A DNA stretch of 64,000 nucleotides from Tunturibacter psychrotolerans (GCF_040359615.1 NZ_CP132942.1:3286001-3350000), one strand, 5' to 3'. Counted from the first letter of the stretch, positions 17,750 to 26,672 are shown. Notes: generated from the sequence alone by a model not told the origin. Made by a program: numbers and translations.

Positions 17750-19540
17750 CTAGTTGTCCGCCCCGGTCGTGGGTTTGGCTGGGCGATTCGCGGTCGAGGT
17801 ATAGACAGTTTCGCCATTCAGGATGGTGCGAAGAACCTTTGTGTGGAGGAGTTGCTGGGGAGTGCCGGTGGTGATGTCGTGATCGAGAACGATAAGGTCC
17901 GCCAGGTAACCGGGTTCGAGGCGGCCCTTCTGATGTTCGCGGAACTCTGCGAAGGCGGAGGCTTGTGTATAGGCGTAGATGGCCTCGTTGAGTGAGATTT
18001 TTTCCTGTGGTTGAAAGGTTTGGGTACCGGCCTCATTCTGGCGGGTGATGGCCGCGTAGAGGCCGCGGAAGGGATTGATGGACTCCACCGGGTAGTCGGT
18101 ACCGAAGGCCAGAGTTACGTTGTGGTCCAGGAAACTCTTCCATGCGTAGGCGTATTTGACGCGCTCGGTGCCCAGGCGGTCGGTGGCCCACTTCATGTCG
18201 GTGAGTAGGTGGGAGGGTTGCATGGAGGCGATGACACCCTCACTGGCGAAGCGTGCGAAGTCGTCGGGAAGCAGGACCTGGGCGTGTTCTACGCGGAAGC
18301 GGAGGCTGGCGGGGGTGGGTTCGGCGGGTGGCGGGGCGGTGACGACGTGGGCGTCGGGGCTGTTGGGGTTGGTGGGTTGAGGTGGCAGGGTGGCGACCTG
18401 GTCGGCGGCTCCGAAGGCGTTGAGGGCCATGTCGTTGGCGCGGTCGCCAATGGCGTGGAAGCCGAGTTGGAAGCCTGCGGCGGCTCGTTCGGAGGCTAGC
18501 TGGGTTAGCTTGTCCTGCTGGTAGCGGGGGAGGCCGGAGTTGTTGGGGTCGTCGGAGTAGGGTTCGTCCATGGCGGCTGTGCGGGAGCCGAGAGAGCCGT
18601 CCATGAAGCCCTTGAGCATGGTGAGGTGGAGGAGTGAATCGTCGGTGGGGTGGCTGGCGCGGCGCTCTTTGAGGACCGTCAGGGGCTTGTCGAAGGGGAG
18701 CCATTCGGCGAAGCGGAGGTGGAGTTTGTGAGCGTCCTCAAGTTCTTCGAGGGCGAGGAAGTCCTCCCAATCGGAGTTGTCCTGGACGCTGGTAACGCCA
18801 TGGGCGAGGGCGTCGTTAATGGCTAGATTGAGGGCTTTGGTGCGCTCTTCGGGGCCGAGTGAGGGAATTTTGCTCACGACCAGGTTGTAGGCGGCGGGTT
18901 CGCGGAGGATCCCGGTGGGGTTGCCGGAGGCGTCGCGGTCGATTTTGGCGCCGGTGGGGTCGGGGGTGTCGGCGGTGATGTTGGCGGCGGCGAGGGCGGC
19001 GGAGTTGGCGAGAGCCATGTGGCCGTCTACCCGTCTGAGGATGCAGGGGTGGCCGGTGGTGACCTGGTCGATGTCCTCGCGGGTGGGGAGCTTGGCGCCG
19101 GGCCAGAGGGTATGGTCCCAGCCGCCGCCCTGGAGCCAGGAGCCGGGTTTGGCCTTGGCGGCATAGATGCGGATGCGCTGTTGCATCTCGGCAACGGATT
19201 TGACTCCGTCGAGGTTGATGGAGAGTTGCTGCTGGCCGGCGTCGGCCATGTGGGTGTGGGCGTCGTTGAAGCCGGGCATTGCGAAGGCGCCGTGTAGGTC
19301 GATGATTTTTGTTTTTGGACCTTTTAGTTTGAGGGTCGTGGCGTCGGAGCCGGCGGCGAGGATCTTTCCGTTGGCGATGGCGAGGGCCTGGACTTTGGCG
19401 GGGGTGGGGGAGGGGTCGTCGGGCCGGAGGTGGGCTCCGGTGAGGATGTTTCCGTGGTGGTAGATGGTGTCAGGCGGGGTTTGTTGCGCCTGCGCGACGG
19501 TGGTGAGGAGGAGGATTGCGATGAGGGTGAAGGGTTTCAC
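17750..19540 (-). CDS. Exported YtcJ-like amidohydrolase (amidohydrolase family 3)
   Basis: About 596 residues from GTG 19540; the longer frame to 19657 adds Arg/Gly-rich sequence without sense. The GTG opens a signal peptide (KPFTLIAILLLTTVAQA). Metal-site motifs of the family are visible: PGFNDAHTHMADAG (HxH), the SWLQGGGWDHTLW segment, GFMDGSLGSRTAAMDEPYSD, FHAIGDRANDMAL, and GTDYPVESINPFRGLYAAIT with the late Asp. The C-terminus IYAYTQASAFAEFRE..LADLIVLD closes the composite beta domain. Homologues hydrolyse N-substituted amides or imidates, and the substrate is unknown. No strong ribosome site precedes the GTG, so the exact start is uncertain. Confidence 0.85.
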   Translation of the reverse strand: MKPFTLIAILLLTTVAQAQQTPPDTIYHHGNILTGAHLRPDDPSPTPAKVQALAIANGKILAAGSDATTLKLKGPKTKIIDLHGAFAMPGFNDAHTHMADAGQQQLSINLDGVKSVAEMQQRIRIYAAKAKPGSWLQGGGWDHTLWPGAKLPTREDIDQVTTGHPCILRRVDGHMALANSAALAAANITADTPDPTGAKIDRDASGNPTGILREPAAYNLVVSKIPSLGPEERTKALNLAINDALAHGVTSVQDNSDWEDFLALEELEDAHKLHLRFAEWLPFDKPLTVLKERRASHPTDDSLLHLTMLKGFMDGSLGSRTAAMDEPYSDDPNNSGLPRYQQDKLTQLASERAAAGFQLGFHAIGDRANDMALNAFGAADQVATLPPQPTNPNSPDAHVVTAPPPAEPTPASLRFRVEHAQVLLPDDFARFASEGVIASMQPSHLLTDMKWATDRLGTERVKYAYAWKSFLDHNVTLAFGTDYPVESINPFRGLYAAITRQNEAGTQTFQPQEKISLNEAIYAYTQASAFAEFREHQKGRLEPGYLADLIVLDHDITTGTPQQLLHTKVLRTILNGETVYTSTANRPAKPTTGADN

Positions 19541-20066
19541 GAGTGGAGTGTATCGCGGAGTTCGCCCGGCTGGGGTTGTGAAGTGTTCGGGATCTCGGTT
19601 TGAGGACCCTCCCCCTCCCCTTGAGGGGTATCTTGCAGGGAAGTCACGTTGATTCATCTACTTGCGGCCAGGGTGTGTCGCTAAAATATAGAAAGCAAAA
19701 CGGTTACGTGCAAAATACTTATTTTGTTGTAGATGTGGGGAATACTTCGCCTCAAATTGTAAGTTTGAATGGGATCTGTACTCTGACAACGCTGCGTTTA
19801 CCGGTTACTTCCATTATAGAAGATTGGCGGTAACTCATACGCCACGTGAAAGTCGGCGTCTGGTGCGGGTTTTGTGATCTGAGGGGCTTGACAGGTTTTG
19901 CAGTTTTTCAAAAAGGGATGAACTTGTGACTGATAAATTAGGGGGCGCTACGCCAACTTCGAAAATCGCACGGCAGGATTGGTTTGCGTTCGGTCAGTCA
20001 CTCTCTTTTCCATCTTGTTCCCCAGCGCACATACAGTTCGACTTTCAGAAAGACGGGAGAAAGATC
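19541..20066 (+). other. Intergenic region before gadB
   Basis: About 525 bases with no convincing gene. 19660-19830 is noticeably A/T-richer than its surroundings. A TTGACA hexamer lies at 19888-19893, but no good -10 box follows at the right distance. The interval includes one arm of the imperfect direct repeat that recurs after gadB. An open frame from 19926 leads into gadB but is judged to be leader sequence. Confidence 0.5.
19945..20000 (+). repeat. Imperfect direct repeat, left copy (before gadB)
   Basis: The segment with CCAACTTCGAAAATCGCA and GGTTTGCGTTCGGTCAGTCA matches a segment 1.57 kb downstream (about 21515-21570) in the same orientation, with a few mismatches and short indels. 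The two copies bracket gadB. Confidence 0.6.
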
Positions 20067-21476
20067 ATGGCACTGCACGACACGGAAGAACTCAAAGCTG
20101 CCCCGAGCAATCAAGTCGAGTCTGATGTTCTGGACCACGAGACCCAGACCTACGTCTTTCCCGAACAAAGACAGAATCCGCAAACCGTCTACCAGACCAT
20201 CCACGATCAGCTGATCCTCGACGGCAACTCCCAGCAAAATCTTGCTACGTTCTGCACGACCTGGATCGAACCGGAAGTGAAGCAGCTTATGGACGAGTCC
20301 GCCGATAAGAACATGATCGACAAGGATGAGTATCCGCAGACCGCGGCTATTGAAGAGCGCTGCGTTCACATGCTGGCTGATCTCTGGAACTCTCCCGAAG
20401 CCGCCAGCACCATCGGCTGCTCCACTACCGGCTCAAGCGAGGCAGCGATGCTCGGTGGACTTGCCCTGAAGTGGAACTGGCGCAAACGTCGGCGCGGCCA
20501 GGGAAAATCAACCGATGCCCCGAATCTTGTCATGGGGCCTGTTCAGGTCTGCTGGCACAAATTTTGTCGCTACTTCGACGTCGAAATCCGCGAAGTTCCC
20601 ATGGAAGGCGATCGTCTCCTGCTCACTTCTCAGGAAGTGCTCAAACTCTGCGACGAAAATACCATTGGCGTTGTCGTCACGCTTGGGGTTACGTTCACCC
20701 TCCAGTATGAGCCGGTTCACGAGATCAGCCTAGCTCTCGATAAGTTGCAGGCCGAGACGGGACTCGACATTCCTATCCATGTGGACGGAGCCAGCGGCGG
20801 TTTCCTGGCGCCTTTTATCCAGCCGGAGCTTCTCTGGGACTTCCGCCTGCCTCGCGTGAAATCCATCAATGCCTCTGGTCACAAATTTGGTCTCGCACCG
20901 CTCGGCGTGGGCTGGGCCCTGTGGCGCGAGAAGCACGACCTGCCCTCAGAACTGATCTTTGAGGTCAACTACCTCGGCGGCAACATGCCGACCTTCGCGC
21001 TCAACTTCTCGCGGCCAGGCGGCGAAATCATCTGCCAGTACTACAATTTTCTGCGCCTGGGCAAAGAGGGATATCGTGAGATCCAGATTGAATGCAGTGC
21101 ATTAGGCCGCTATCTTGCGGACAAGATCGCTGAATTTGGCCCTTTCAGGATTATTTACAACGGTGAAGGCGGAATCCCCGGACTCTGCTGGGAGTTGAAG
21201 GATCCTACTTCTTCAAATTTCACCCTCTACGATTTCGCCGATCGATTGCGCGAGCGTGGCTGGCTTGTTCCTGCGTACTCCATGCCGCCCAACCGCGAAG
21301 ATCTCGTGATCCAGCGCATCCTCATCCGCCACGGCTTCACGCTGGAGATGGCCGGCGAGCTTCTCGTTCAAATGCAGATAGTCCTGGACGAATTTGCCCA
21401 TCATCCACCAGCAGAACGGCTGACCGATTCGCTCGTGGGCGCTGAATCGAGCGCGCATGATCATTCCGGACGCTAG
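20067..21476 (+). CDS. gadB: Glutamate decarboxylase (PLP-dependent)
   Basis: 469 residues from ATG 20067 (GGGAGAAAG upstream), close to the 466 of E. coli GadA/GadB. In-frame starts back to 19926 would add sequence unlike the family. The PLP lysine is K273 in [18 protein letters not shown]. Also visible are [20 protein letters not shown], the cofactor-contact [16 protein letters not shown], and the C-terminal [17 protein letters not shown]. It converts glutamate plus a proton to GABA and CO2, typically for acid resistance, which fits an acidophilic soil acidobacterium. No GABA antiporter gene lies nearby. Plus-strand composition is C-rich here, opposite to the rest of the window. Confidence 0.96.
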   Translation: MALHDTEELKAAPSNQVESDVLDHETQTYVFPEQRQNPQTVYQTIHDQLILDGNSQQNLATFCTTWIEPEVKQLMDESADKNMIDKDEYPQTAAIEERCVHMLADLWNSPEAASTIGCSTTGSSEAAMLGGLALKWNWRKRRRGQGKSTDAPNLVMGPVQVCWHKFCRYFDVEIREVPMEGDRLLLTSQEVLKLCDENTIGVVVTLGVTFTLQYEPVHEISLALDKLQAETGLDIPIHVDGASGGFLAPFIQPELLWDFRLPRVKSINASGHKFGLAPLGVGWALWREKHDLPSELIFEVNYLGGNMPTFALNFSRPGGEIICQYYNFLRLGKEGYREIQIECSALGRYLADKIAEFGPFRIIYNGEGGIPGLCWELKDPTSSNFTLYDFADRLRERGWLVPAYSMPPNREDLVIQRILIRHGFTLEMAGELLVQMQIVLDEFAHHPPAERLTDSLVGAESSAHDHSGR

Positions 21477-21514
21477 CGTCTGGGAGAATGCGTTTGCGAA
21501 GATGCATCTGGAGC

Positions 21515-21570
21515 GCATGCCACCGACTTCAAAAAACGCACCTACAAGGCTGGTTTGCTTCGGTCTGTCA
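21515..21570 (+). repeat. Imperfect direct repeat, right copy (after gadB)
   Basis: Contains CCGACTTCAAAAAACGCA and TGGTTTGCTTCGGTCTGTCA, aligning with 19945-20000 across roughly 50 bases. It sits 40 bases past the gadB stop. Confidence 0.6.
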
Positions 21571-21746
21571 GAAATTGAACTTGGACGAGCGCATGGTGCG
21601 GTTGACGATAGTGGATCTGATAACACTTCCAGGGGAGTTCGTCTGGACCTGAGGAGTTCTAAGATCCGTTGAAGAAAAGCGGGTAACTTTCTCAAGCTGC
21701 TGGCTTTCTTTCTGTAGAAATTCCGATCCACTGCCAAGGAACAAAA

Positions 21747-22694
21747 TTGAAACTTGCATTTCTCGCATTCGTTCTTGGAATCACCTCTCTCGTGCCGGTC
21801 CTTGATAGTTCATCCGCCTTTGGACAACAAGACGAGGCCACACGGATGACGGAAGAGAGCCTCCATGAGATGGAAAGGAACCAGCGGTTGACAGATGAAG
21901 CTCAGGCGCAGGCGATGCAGAACATCCGCAACTTGCAAGATCAGGACAACTCTGGACCCTCCATCCCTTCCACCGGCCAGCCAAAATTCTCCGTCAAATC
22001 AGGCGGAGTGAAGTCGGGGACCACGGTAAGCATCAGTTGCCCCACGCCAAACGCGGTCATCTACTACACCACAACGGGGTGGACCCCTACGACATCTTCC
22101 CGGCACTACACTGGCCCGATTACCCTGCTTGCCAGCACCCAGCTACAGGCCTTTGCCGCTGCTCCCACCATGGCGAATAGCACCTACACCAACGCCAGTT
22201 ACACGGTAAAAGGGCCGCCCCTGACTGTGTTTCCACTAACGATCGGCACCGACGATGTACTCCATGCCAAAACTAGACTCCATTTGGTTACAAATTCCAC
22301 GCTGAGCTCCAAGAAGGCGACGGTTGGCGAAAAGATTCCCATCGTGCTCGATCAGGATGTCAAAGTTGGGGATTCCGTGGAGATTCCCAAAGGGACCTCG
22401 GTCGATGCCACCATCACCGCGGTCACTCGATCGGGCCTCGTCGGCATCCCAGGCTCGATTTCCTTCGCCGTCCATTCCTTAGCTGTAAACGGAACTACCG
22501 TCCCATTGCAGGGCGGTGAACGCCTCGATGGTGTCAGCCACACGACAAGGGCTGTTCTTCTGTGGGTGACGTTTGTGGGTTCGATTCCAGCTGTGATGAT
22601 GCACGGTGGCGAAGGTGAGATCAAGCCCGGTATGAGGTTCACTGTCGCTGTTGCGACTGATACTCCGCTAAAGCCTTCGGTACCGACCCCATGA
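21747..22694 (+). CDS. Exported protein with chitobiase/hexosaminidase C-terminal-like domain
   Basis: 315 residues from TTG 21747 with AAGGA seven bases upstream. Residues 1-26 are a signal peptide (ending SSAFGQ). A Glu/Gln/Asn-rich, probably helical segment follows (about 28-66). Residues about 75-150 match the small beta domain often found at the C-terminus of chitobiases and in many secreted acidobacterial proteins (FSVKSGGVKSGTTVSISCPT, AVIYYTTTGWTPTTSSRHYT). Residues about 165-290 resemble a VirB10/TrbI-like beta fold (SSKKATVGEKIPIVLDQDVK, VEIPKGTSVDATITAVTRSG). The downstream convergent gene has a related last domain. The function is unknown; a surface or periplasmic structural role is a guess. 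Confidence 0.7.
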   Translation: MKLAFLAFVLGITSLVPVLDSSSAFGQQDEATRMTEESLHEMERNQRLTDEAQAQAMQNIRNLQDQDNSGPSIPSTGQPKFSVKSGGVKSGTTVSISCPTPNAVIYYTTTGWTPTTSSRHYTGPITLLASTQLQAFAAAPTMANSTYTNASYTVKGPPLTVFPLTIGTDDVLHAKTRLHLVTNSTLSSKKATVGEKIPIVLDQDVKVGDSVEIPKGTSVDATITAVTRSGLVGIPGSISFAVHSLAVNGTTVPLQGGERLDGVSHTTRAVLLWVTFVGSIPAVMMHGGEGEIKPGMRFTVAVATDTPLKPSVPTP

Positions 22695-22700
22695 TTAAAT

Positions 22701-22744
22701 CACCAAAGCTTCGATCGATAGCGAACTCGATCGAAGCTTTGGTG
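22701..22744. terminator. Perfect 18-bp inverted repeat between convergent genes
   Basis: CACCAAAGCTTCGATCGA (22701-22718) and its exact reverse complement (22727-22744) enclose an 8-base loop TAGCGAAC. It starts seven bases after one stop codon and ends 28 bases before the stop of the convergent gene, so it can act as a bidirectional terminator. It also marks the edge where strand composition flips. Confidence 0.75.
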
Positions 22745-22772
22745 GTTGGGGCGATGACTTTGGTTCAGGCGA

Positions 22773-23624
22773 CTAGTAGGGGCGGTAGTAGCCGTAGGGA
22801 GGTGGGTAGTAGCCGTAGGGGGGTGGAGGCGGCGGGTAGCCGTAGACTACGGGGCGCGGCTGCTGCACGACGACGGGAGCTGGTTGTTGGATGTAGGTTG
22901 GGGCGGGTGCCTGGGCCTGCACTACGACCACCGAAGGGTTCTGCTGGGGGTAGTATGGTGGGGGCGCGTAGGACTGCTGGACCGGCTGAGGGTAGGATCG
23001 TTCGACGGGTGCGGGCTGCTGCTGGACGGCGGGGGTGGGGTCGGCGTAGTTGAAGCGGGAGATCACCTCGGGCTGGTGCTGGACCTCGGACTTGGTGGGA
23101 ATGCCTACGTCGTCCAGGAGCTTGACGGTGAGGCGGGTCTCTGGCTTCAGGACCGGGTATGGGCCACGCCGTGGGAGGTTGATGAGGTCGAGGGGCCAGA
23201 GGACGGGAATAAGCCACTCGATGGTGTCGCGAGTTGCGTGTCCGGTTCCGACGATTCTGCCGTTCACATCGACCGGATTCTTTCCTGAGCTTGCGATGAC
23301 TCGGGTCGAGATGGGGATGACAGTGTCGTTTCCGACGACGATGCGATCAAATCTGAGCTCCATCCATCCTTTGCCGACGAAGTGGCCGGGATCTTTGTAG
23401 TCCTCGAAGTGGCCGACGAGATAGCTTCCGTAGGGGAAGACCGAGCGGCCGTACATCTCCGTGTGGCTGACCTGACAGAGGATGGCGTCGCCGACGTGGA
23501 CGGTTTTGGAGGAGATTTTGTCGGAGACCATGCATTGCATGGAGGATCCGGCTGGAATGAGCTGCTCCGCCCCTGCGATGGAGATGGGCAGAATAAGCAG
23601 CAACGAGGCAAGGATGCGTTTCAT
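22773..23624 (-). CDS. Exported protein with VirB10-like domain and Pro/Tyr-rich tail
   Basis: 283 residues from ATG 23624, preceded on its strand by GAGGAGG; the open frame reaches 23642. Residues 1-20 form a signal peptide (RILASLLLILPISIAGAE). Residues about 22-170 have a beta-rich VirB10/TrbI-like pattern (LIPAGSSMQCMVSDKISSKT, then VHVGDAILCQVSHTEMYGRS). From about 200 on the chain is low complexity: QQQPAPV repeats, then PPPPPPYGYYPPPYGYY. It probably reaches into the envelope or wall through this tail. No enzyme motif is seen. Confidence 0.65.
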   Translation of the reverse strand: MKRILASLLLILPISIAGAEQLIPAGSSMQCMVSDKISSKTVHVGDAILCQVSHTEMYGRSVFPYGSYLVGHFEDYKDPGHFVGKGWMELRFDRIVVGNDTVIPISTRVIASSGKNPVDVNGRIVGTGHATRDTIEWLIPVLWPLDLINLPRRGPYPVLKPETRLTVKLLDDVGIPTKSEVQHQPEVISRFNYADPTPAVQQQPAPVERSYPQPVQQSYAPPPYYPQQNPSVVVVQAQAPAPTYIQQPAPVVVQQPRPVVYGYPPPPPPYGYYPPPYGYYRPY

Positions 23625-23982
23625 GGGGGGCCTCCTCATCACACGGGGTGGATTCCGTGTGCCTTACATCTTCGGTTCGCCGGATCGCGGGGGTTGATCT
23701 CTAGACGTGCCAGAATGTAGAGCGAGTTTTGTTGCCGAGGATCTTAGCTTAATTTCTGGCGTATGCCACATAAATTTCTGTGAGTTGAAATTGACACACC
23801 TCCTATGAACGAAAGCGATTGTGCATGCCGATCTGTACCCTCCCGGGGTGGCATCTGGGCTATCGGCGTTATCGGCACAAAGAGTCAATCTCATGAGTGC
23901 GTTTTTAGGACGAGCGTAAAAATTCCGCGGTGTTTGCGGTGAGAACCCGGCGAGGTGCGGAAAGTTGCTCTAAAAATTGGAT

Positions 23983-24070
23983 TGGGGACGGCGGTGGTTT
24001 GGTGGGTGTCGAGTGGGGGTGGGGAGAATGCGGCGGAGGGCGGCTTCGCGATCGGTGGTTATACCACGAC
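23983..24070 (-). pseudogene. Remnant of an M20 peptidase C-terminus
   Basis: The plus-strand segment containing GGAGGGCGGCTTCGCG and CGGTGG..ATACCAC aligns with 25319-25404, the C-terminal codons of the intact M20 peptidase gene. On the minus strand one frame reads WYN and, after a short deletion, DREAALRRIL, against WYDPTGREAALRRIL in the intact gene. Missing bases and the loss of the rest of the gene mark it as a relic of duplication or recombination. Confidence 0.6.
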
Positions 24071-24110
24071 AAACGCGGGGGGTCTCTCCATTGCACTGTT
24101 CCCGGTGAGG
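24071..24110. repeat. REP-like repeat piece beside the M20 remnant
   Basis: GCGGGGGGTCTCTCCATTGC (starting 24075) closely matches GCGGGGGTCTCTCCACTGC inside truA (26953 on). The second half of the element is not preserved here. Confidence 0.5.
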
Positions 24111-24134
24111 CTGTGTCGCCGGTGGAAGTGGGAA

Positions 24135-25277
24135 TCAGTTGTTCGATTTTGCGATGGGGTAGCCCTGCCACAGGTACTCGAGAGCTTCGGGCAGGGTTTG
24201 TTGTTTTACGGCGTGGTCGACGTGGCCGGCATCTTTGGCAAAGACAAATTGATAGTGATATCCATTGGCCGCCAGCACTTTGGCCATGCGTTCGTTGGCG
24301 AGAACCCAGTCGTGCATGTCGTCGAGAATGATGTTGGGGTTGAAGAGATCGCGGTCGCCAACCTCCATCCAGATTCTGATGGGTTTGGGTGGGGTGGCCG
24401 GGATAAGGTGTTCGTGGAACTCCCAGGCTCCGTGAGGGGTGTCCGGGCTGTAGGGCCACTGCTGATTGATGTAGGTACCGGAGTAGGTGAGGACGCGGTG
24501 GTAGAGCTCGGAGTGATACCAGGCCATGATGAGGGCACATGAGCCCCCGGAGCTGCCGCCCATGGTTGCGCGTCCGTCGGGGTCTTTGGTGAGTTTGACG
24601 TGATATTGCTTTTCGACGAGAGGGAGGACTTCGGTCTCGACGAACTCGGCGTAGCGGCCTGACATGGTGTCGTATTCGAGGCCGCGTTCGCTGCCTTGAG
24701 CGTCGCCGCTGCCGTTGCCGATGGAGATCGCAATCATGACGGGAATGCGGTGTTGTGCGATGAGGTTATCGAGGGCGGTGAAGAGGGTGCGGTCGGGTCC
24801 GTCGGCACCGATGATAAAAGGCGCGGCGGTGCCGGGTACATATTGCTTTGGAATGTAGACCGCTACCTTACGGGTGTAGGGGGCGGGGTGGCTGGTGGTG
24901 ACGATGAGTTTGGCGGGGTCTTTGGGGTCGGGAGTACCGAAGGTGCCGGGGTCGCGTGCGATGCCGGGATAGAGCTTGCTGTCGGAGAAGTTCATCGTGA
25001 ACTCGAATATGTCTCCTTGCGGGACGGTTGGGTGAGGAGACATCTCGGGGGCGATGGGATGGGTCGGGCCGAGGATAAAGTTGCCGTCCTGTTGCGGCGA
25101 AGGGATGGCGCCGTCGGGTAGCTCTTTTGCTGCGACGTAACCGGTGGTGTGGGGGTCGCGGGTGGGTGGGGTTGTCGGAGTCTGGGCGATTGCTGTGGCG
25201 ATATTGAGGGTGAGTGCGAGGGCCGTGGTGTGGGTGACGATGCGGCGGCTGGAGTTGCTTCGAAGTTGAGTCTTCAA
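24135..25277 (-). CDS. Exported esterase (esterase D/enterochelin esterase-like)
   Basis: 380 residues with an N-terminal signal (TALALTLNIATAIAQ). The alpha/beta-hydrolase core follows a beta-rich N-terminal part. The nucleophile elbow is GGSSGGSCALIMAW (about residues 241-254), with the Ser in GxSxG. IRIWMEVGDRDLF supplies the likely acid region, and the catalytic His lies in KDAGHVDHAVK. Relatives cleave siderophore, carbohydrate or polyester ester bonds, and the substrate here is unknown. It is followed on the strand by about 490 bases of degraded sequence. The M20 peptidase gene ends 30 bases upstream, so the two may share a transcript. Confidence 0.85.
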   Translation of the reverse strand: MKTQLRSNSSRRIVTHTTALALTLNIATAIAQTPTTPPTRDPHTTGYVAAKELPDGAIPSPQQDGNFILGPTHPIAPEMSPHPTVPQGDIFEFTMNFSDSKLYPGIARDPGTFGTPDPKDPAKLIVTTSHPAPYTRKVAVYIPKQYVPGTAAPFIIGADGPDRTLFTALDNLIAQHRIPVMIAISIGNGSGDAQGSERGLEYDTMSGRYAEFVETEVLPLVEKQYHVKLTKDPDGRATMGGSSGGSCALIMAWYHSELYHRVLTYSGTYINQQWPYSPDTPHGAWEFHEHLIPATPPKPIRIWMEVGDRDLFNPNIILDDMHDWVLANERMAKVLAANGYHYQFVFAKDAGHVDHAVKQQTLPEALEYLWQGYPIAKSNN

Positions 25278-25307
25278 CTGAATGCTCCCGAGGAGATGCT
25301 GGATGAA

Positions 25308-26672
25308 TTAATGTGCGGGGTTGGCGGTGGTCTCCAGAGTGTCTAGGAGGGTGAGAAGTATGCGTCGGAGGGCGGCTTCGCGGCCGGTGGGGTCGTACCA
25401 CTCCTGTAGGGTGTGGATGCCGCCGCCGGTGCCGCCGCTGCCGAGGGCGATCGCGGGGACTCCGCGGTAGAGGGGGATGTTCGCGTCGGTGGAGCCGAGG
25501 CGGAGTTCGGTGCGGAGGGTGAGGTGGCGGTCGACGGCGCGAAGGGTGTGGAGGATGGGGGCGTCGTCGGGGAGGATGGCGGCGGGACGGTTTCCTATGG
25601 TCTCGATGTGGAGTTTTAGTGGTGAGTTGGTGGTGGAATGTGTGGTGACGATGTCGTCGAAGATCTGGTGGACTTCGGTGGCGGCGGAGATGAGCTGGGT
25701 CGCGTCGGTGGAGCGGAGGTCGAGGAGGGCGGAGGCGGACTCGGGGATGGAGTTGATAGAGGTTCCGCCGGAGATGTGGCCAACGTTGAGGGTAAGGAGG
25801 GGGTCCGTGGGGAGGTTCAGGTTGGCGATTTGGGCGAGCGCGCGGCTTAGGAGGAGGATGGGGTTGGGGGTTCCGGCGTCGGCCCAGGAGTGGCCACCGG
25901 GGCCGGTGATGGTGACACGGAAACGCAGGCTGCCGAGGGCTCGGGTGACGGCGGCAGAGGTGCCTCCTCCTTCGAGGATGAGGGCGGCGGCGATGCGGGT
26001 GCGGTAGGGGCCGCGTTCGAAGAGATGACGCATGCCGCGGAGGTCGCCTTCGCCCTCTTCGCCTACGTTGGCGGCGAAGAGGATGGGGATGGGTGGGGTG
26101 ATGTTGGCGTGGCGGAGTGCAGCGGCGATGGCGAGGAGAGCGGTGAGGCCGGCGGCGTTGTCGCAGATGCCGGGGGCGAAGATGCGGGGGGAGTCGTTGG
26201 TTTCGACGGGGTCGATGAGGGTGTCGGCGGGGAAGACGGTGTCGAGGTGGGCGGAGATGAGGATGCAGGGTGGGGCATCGCCGAGTTTGGTGCTGTTTGG
26301 CGAGGCGGTGGCGGATTGATCGAGATGCTGGGGTTTCTCTACTTCGCGGCGGAGGGTGAGACTGTCGGTCGCTTCGGTCGAGATGACGTTATTGATGGGA
26401 GGTGAAACAGAGGTTGCATCGGGTTGGAGTTCGGCGAGGGCGTTGCCGGCGTCGTCGAGGTGGATGTTGGTGAGGCCTAGGTCGTGGAAGCGGTCGAGAA
26501 ACCAGGCGGCGCGGGCGGATTCGCCGAAGGGTGGGGCGGGAATGCGGACCAGTTCGAGTTGCCATTGGCGGAGCTGAGGCTGGTGGAGGTGCAGCCAGTG
26601 AAAGGCGCGGTGGACTGCGGTGAGAGTGGCGAGTCGAGCGATGCGGCGCTGGGCGTTGGCTGTGGCGGGCAT
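25308..26672 (-). CDS. M20-family metallopeptidase with repeat-derived insert
   Basis: 454 residues. Di-zinc ligands are complete: H142/D144 in LISAHLDTVF, D171 in PGICDNAAGLTALL, E205-E206 in NVGEEGEGD, and the late H420 in GGGIHTLQEWY. The dimerisation domain lies between about 235 and 350. Typical substrates are di- or tripeptides or N-acyl amino acids. Residues about 86-130 (including NNVISTEATDSLTLRREVEK) interrupt the region just before the first zinc motif. At DNA level this stretch contains a REP-like repeat. ATG 26672 overlaps the truA stop by one base (TGATG), so it is coupled to truA. Confidence 0.9.
   Translation of the reverse strand: MPATANAQRRIARLATLTAVHRAFHWLHLHQPQLRQWQLELVRIPAPPFGESARAAWFLDRFHDLGLTNIHLDDAGNALAELQPDATSVSPPINNVISTEATDSLTLRREVEKPQHLDQSATASPNSTKLGDAPPCILISAHLDTVFPADTLIDPVETNDSPRIFAPGICDNAAGLTALLAIAAALRHANITPPIPILFAANVGEEGEGDLRGMRHLFERGPYRTRIAAALILEGGGTSAAVTRALGSLRFRVTITGPGGHSWADAGTPNPILLLSRALAQIANLNLPTDPLLTLNVGHISGGTSINSIPESASALLDLRSTDATQLISAATEVHQIFDDIVTTHSTTNSPLKLHIETIGNRPAAILPDDAPILHTLRAVDRHLTLRTELRLGSTDANIPLYRGVPAIALGSGGTGGGIHTLQEWYDPTGREAALRRILLTLLDTLETTANPAH
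26327..26390. repeat. REP-like repeat inside the M20 peptidase gene
   Basis: GCTGGGGTTTCTCTACTTCG at the left and GCTTCGGTCGAGATGACG at the right align with the element in truA (26953-27007: GCGGGGGTCTCTCCACTGCG and GCCTTCGGTCGAGATGACG). The reading frame stays open across it and encodes residues about 95-117. Confidence 0.65.

Larger units (their letters stand above)
23643..24134. other. Gene-poor interval with degraded sequence
   Basis: Between two minus-strand genes. No intact gene is supported. The open frames at 23930 and 23955 on the plus strand run antisense into the esterase gene and have no family features. 23983-24070 is a decayed copy of the M20 peptidase C-terminus, and 24071-24110 resembles the REP-like sequence found inside truA. 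The remainder shows nothing recognisable. Confidence 0.55.

Noticed and set aside
19888..19916. TTGACA as a gadB promoter
   Set aside because: No acceptable -10 box 16-18 bases downstream (AAAAGG at the expected place).
19926..20066. N-terminal extension of the gadB frame
   Set aside because: Residues do not resemble glutamate decarboxylase; ATG 20067 gives the expected length and has a better ribosome site. The repeat copy lies in this part.
23955..24542. Plus-strand open frame of 195 codons
   Set aside because: Runs antisense through the esterase gene and the M20 relic; no signal peptide or motif.
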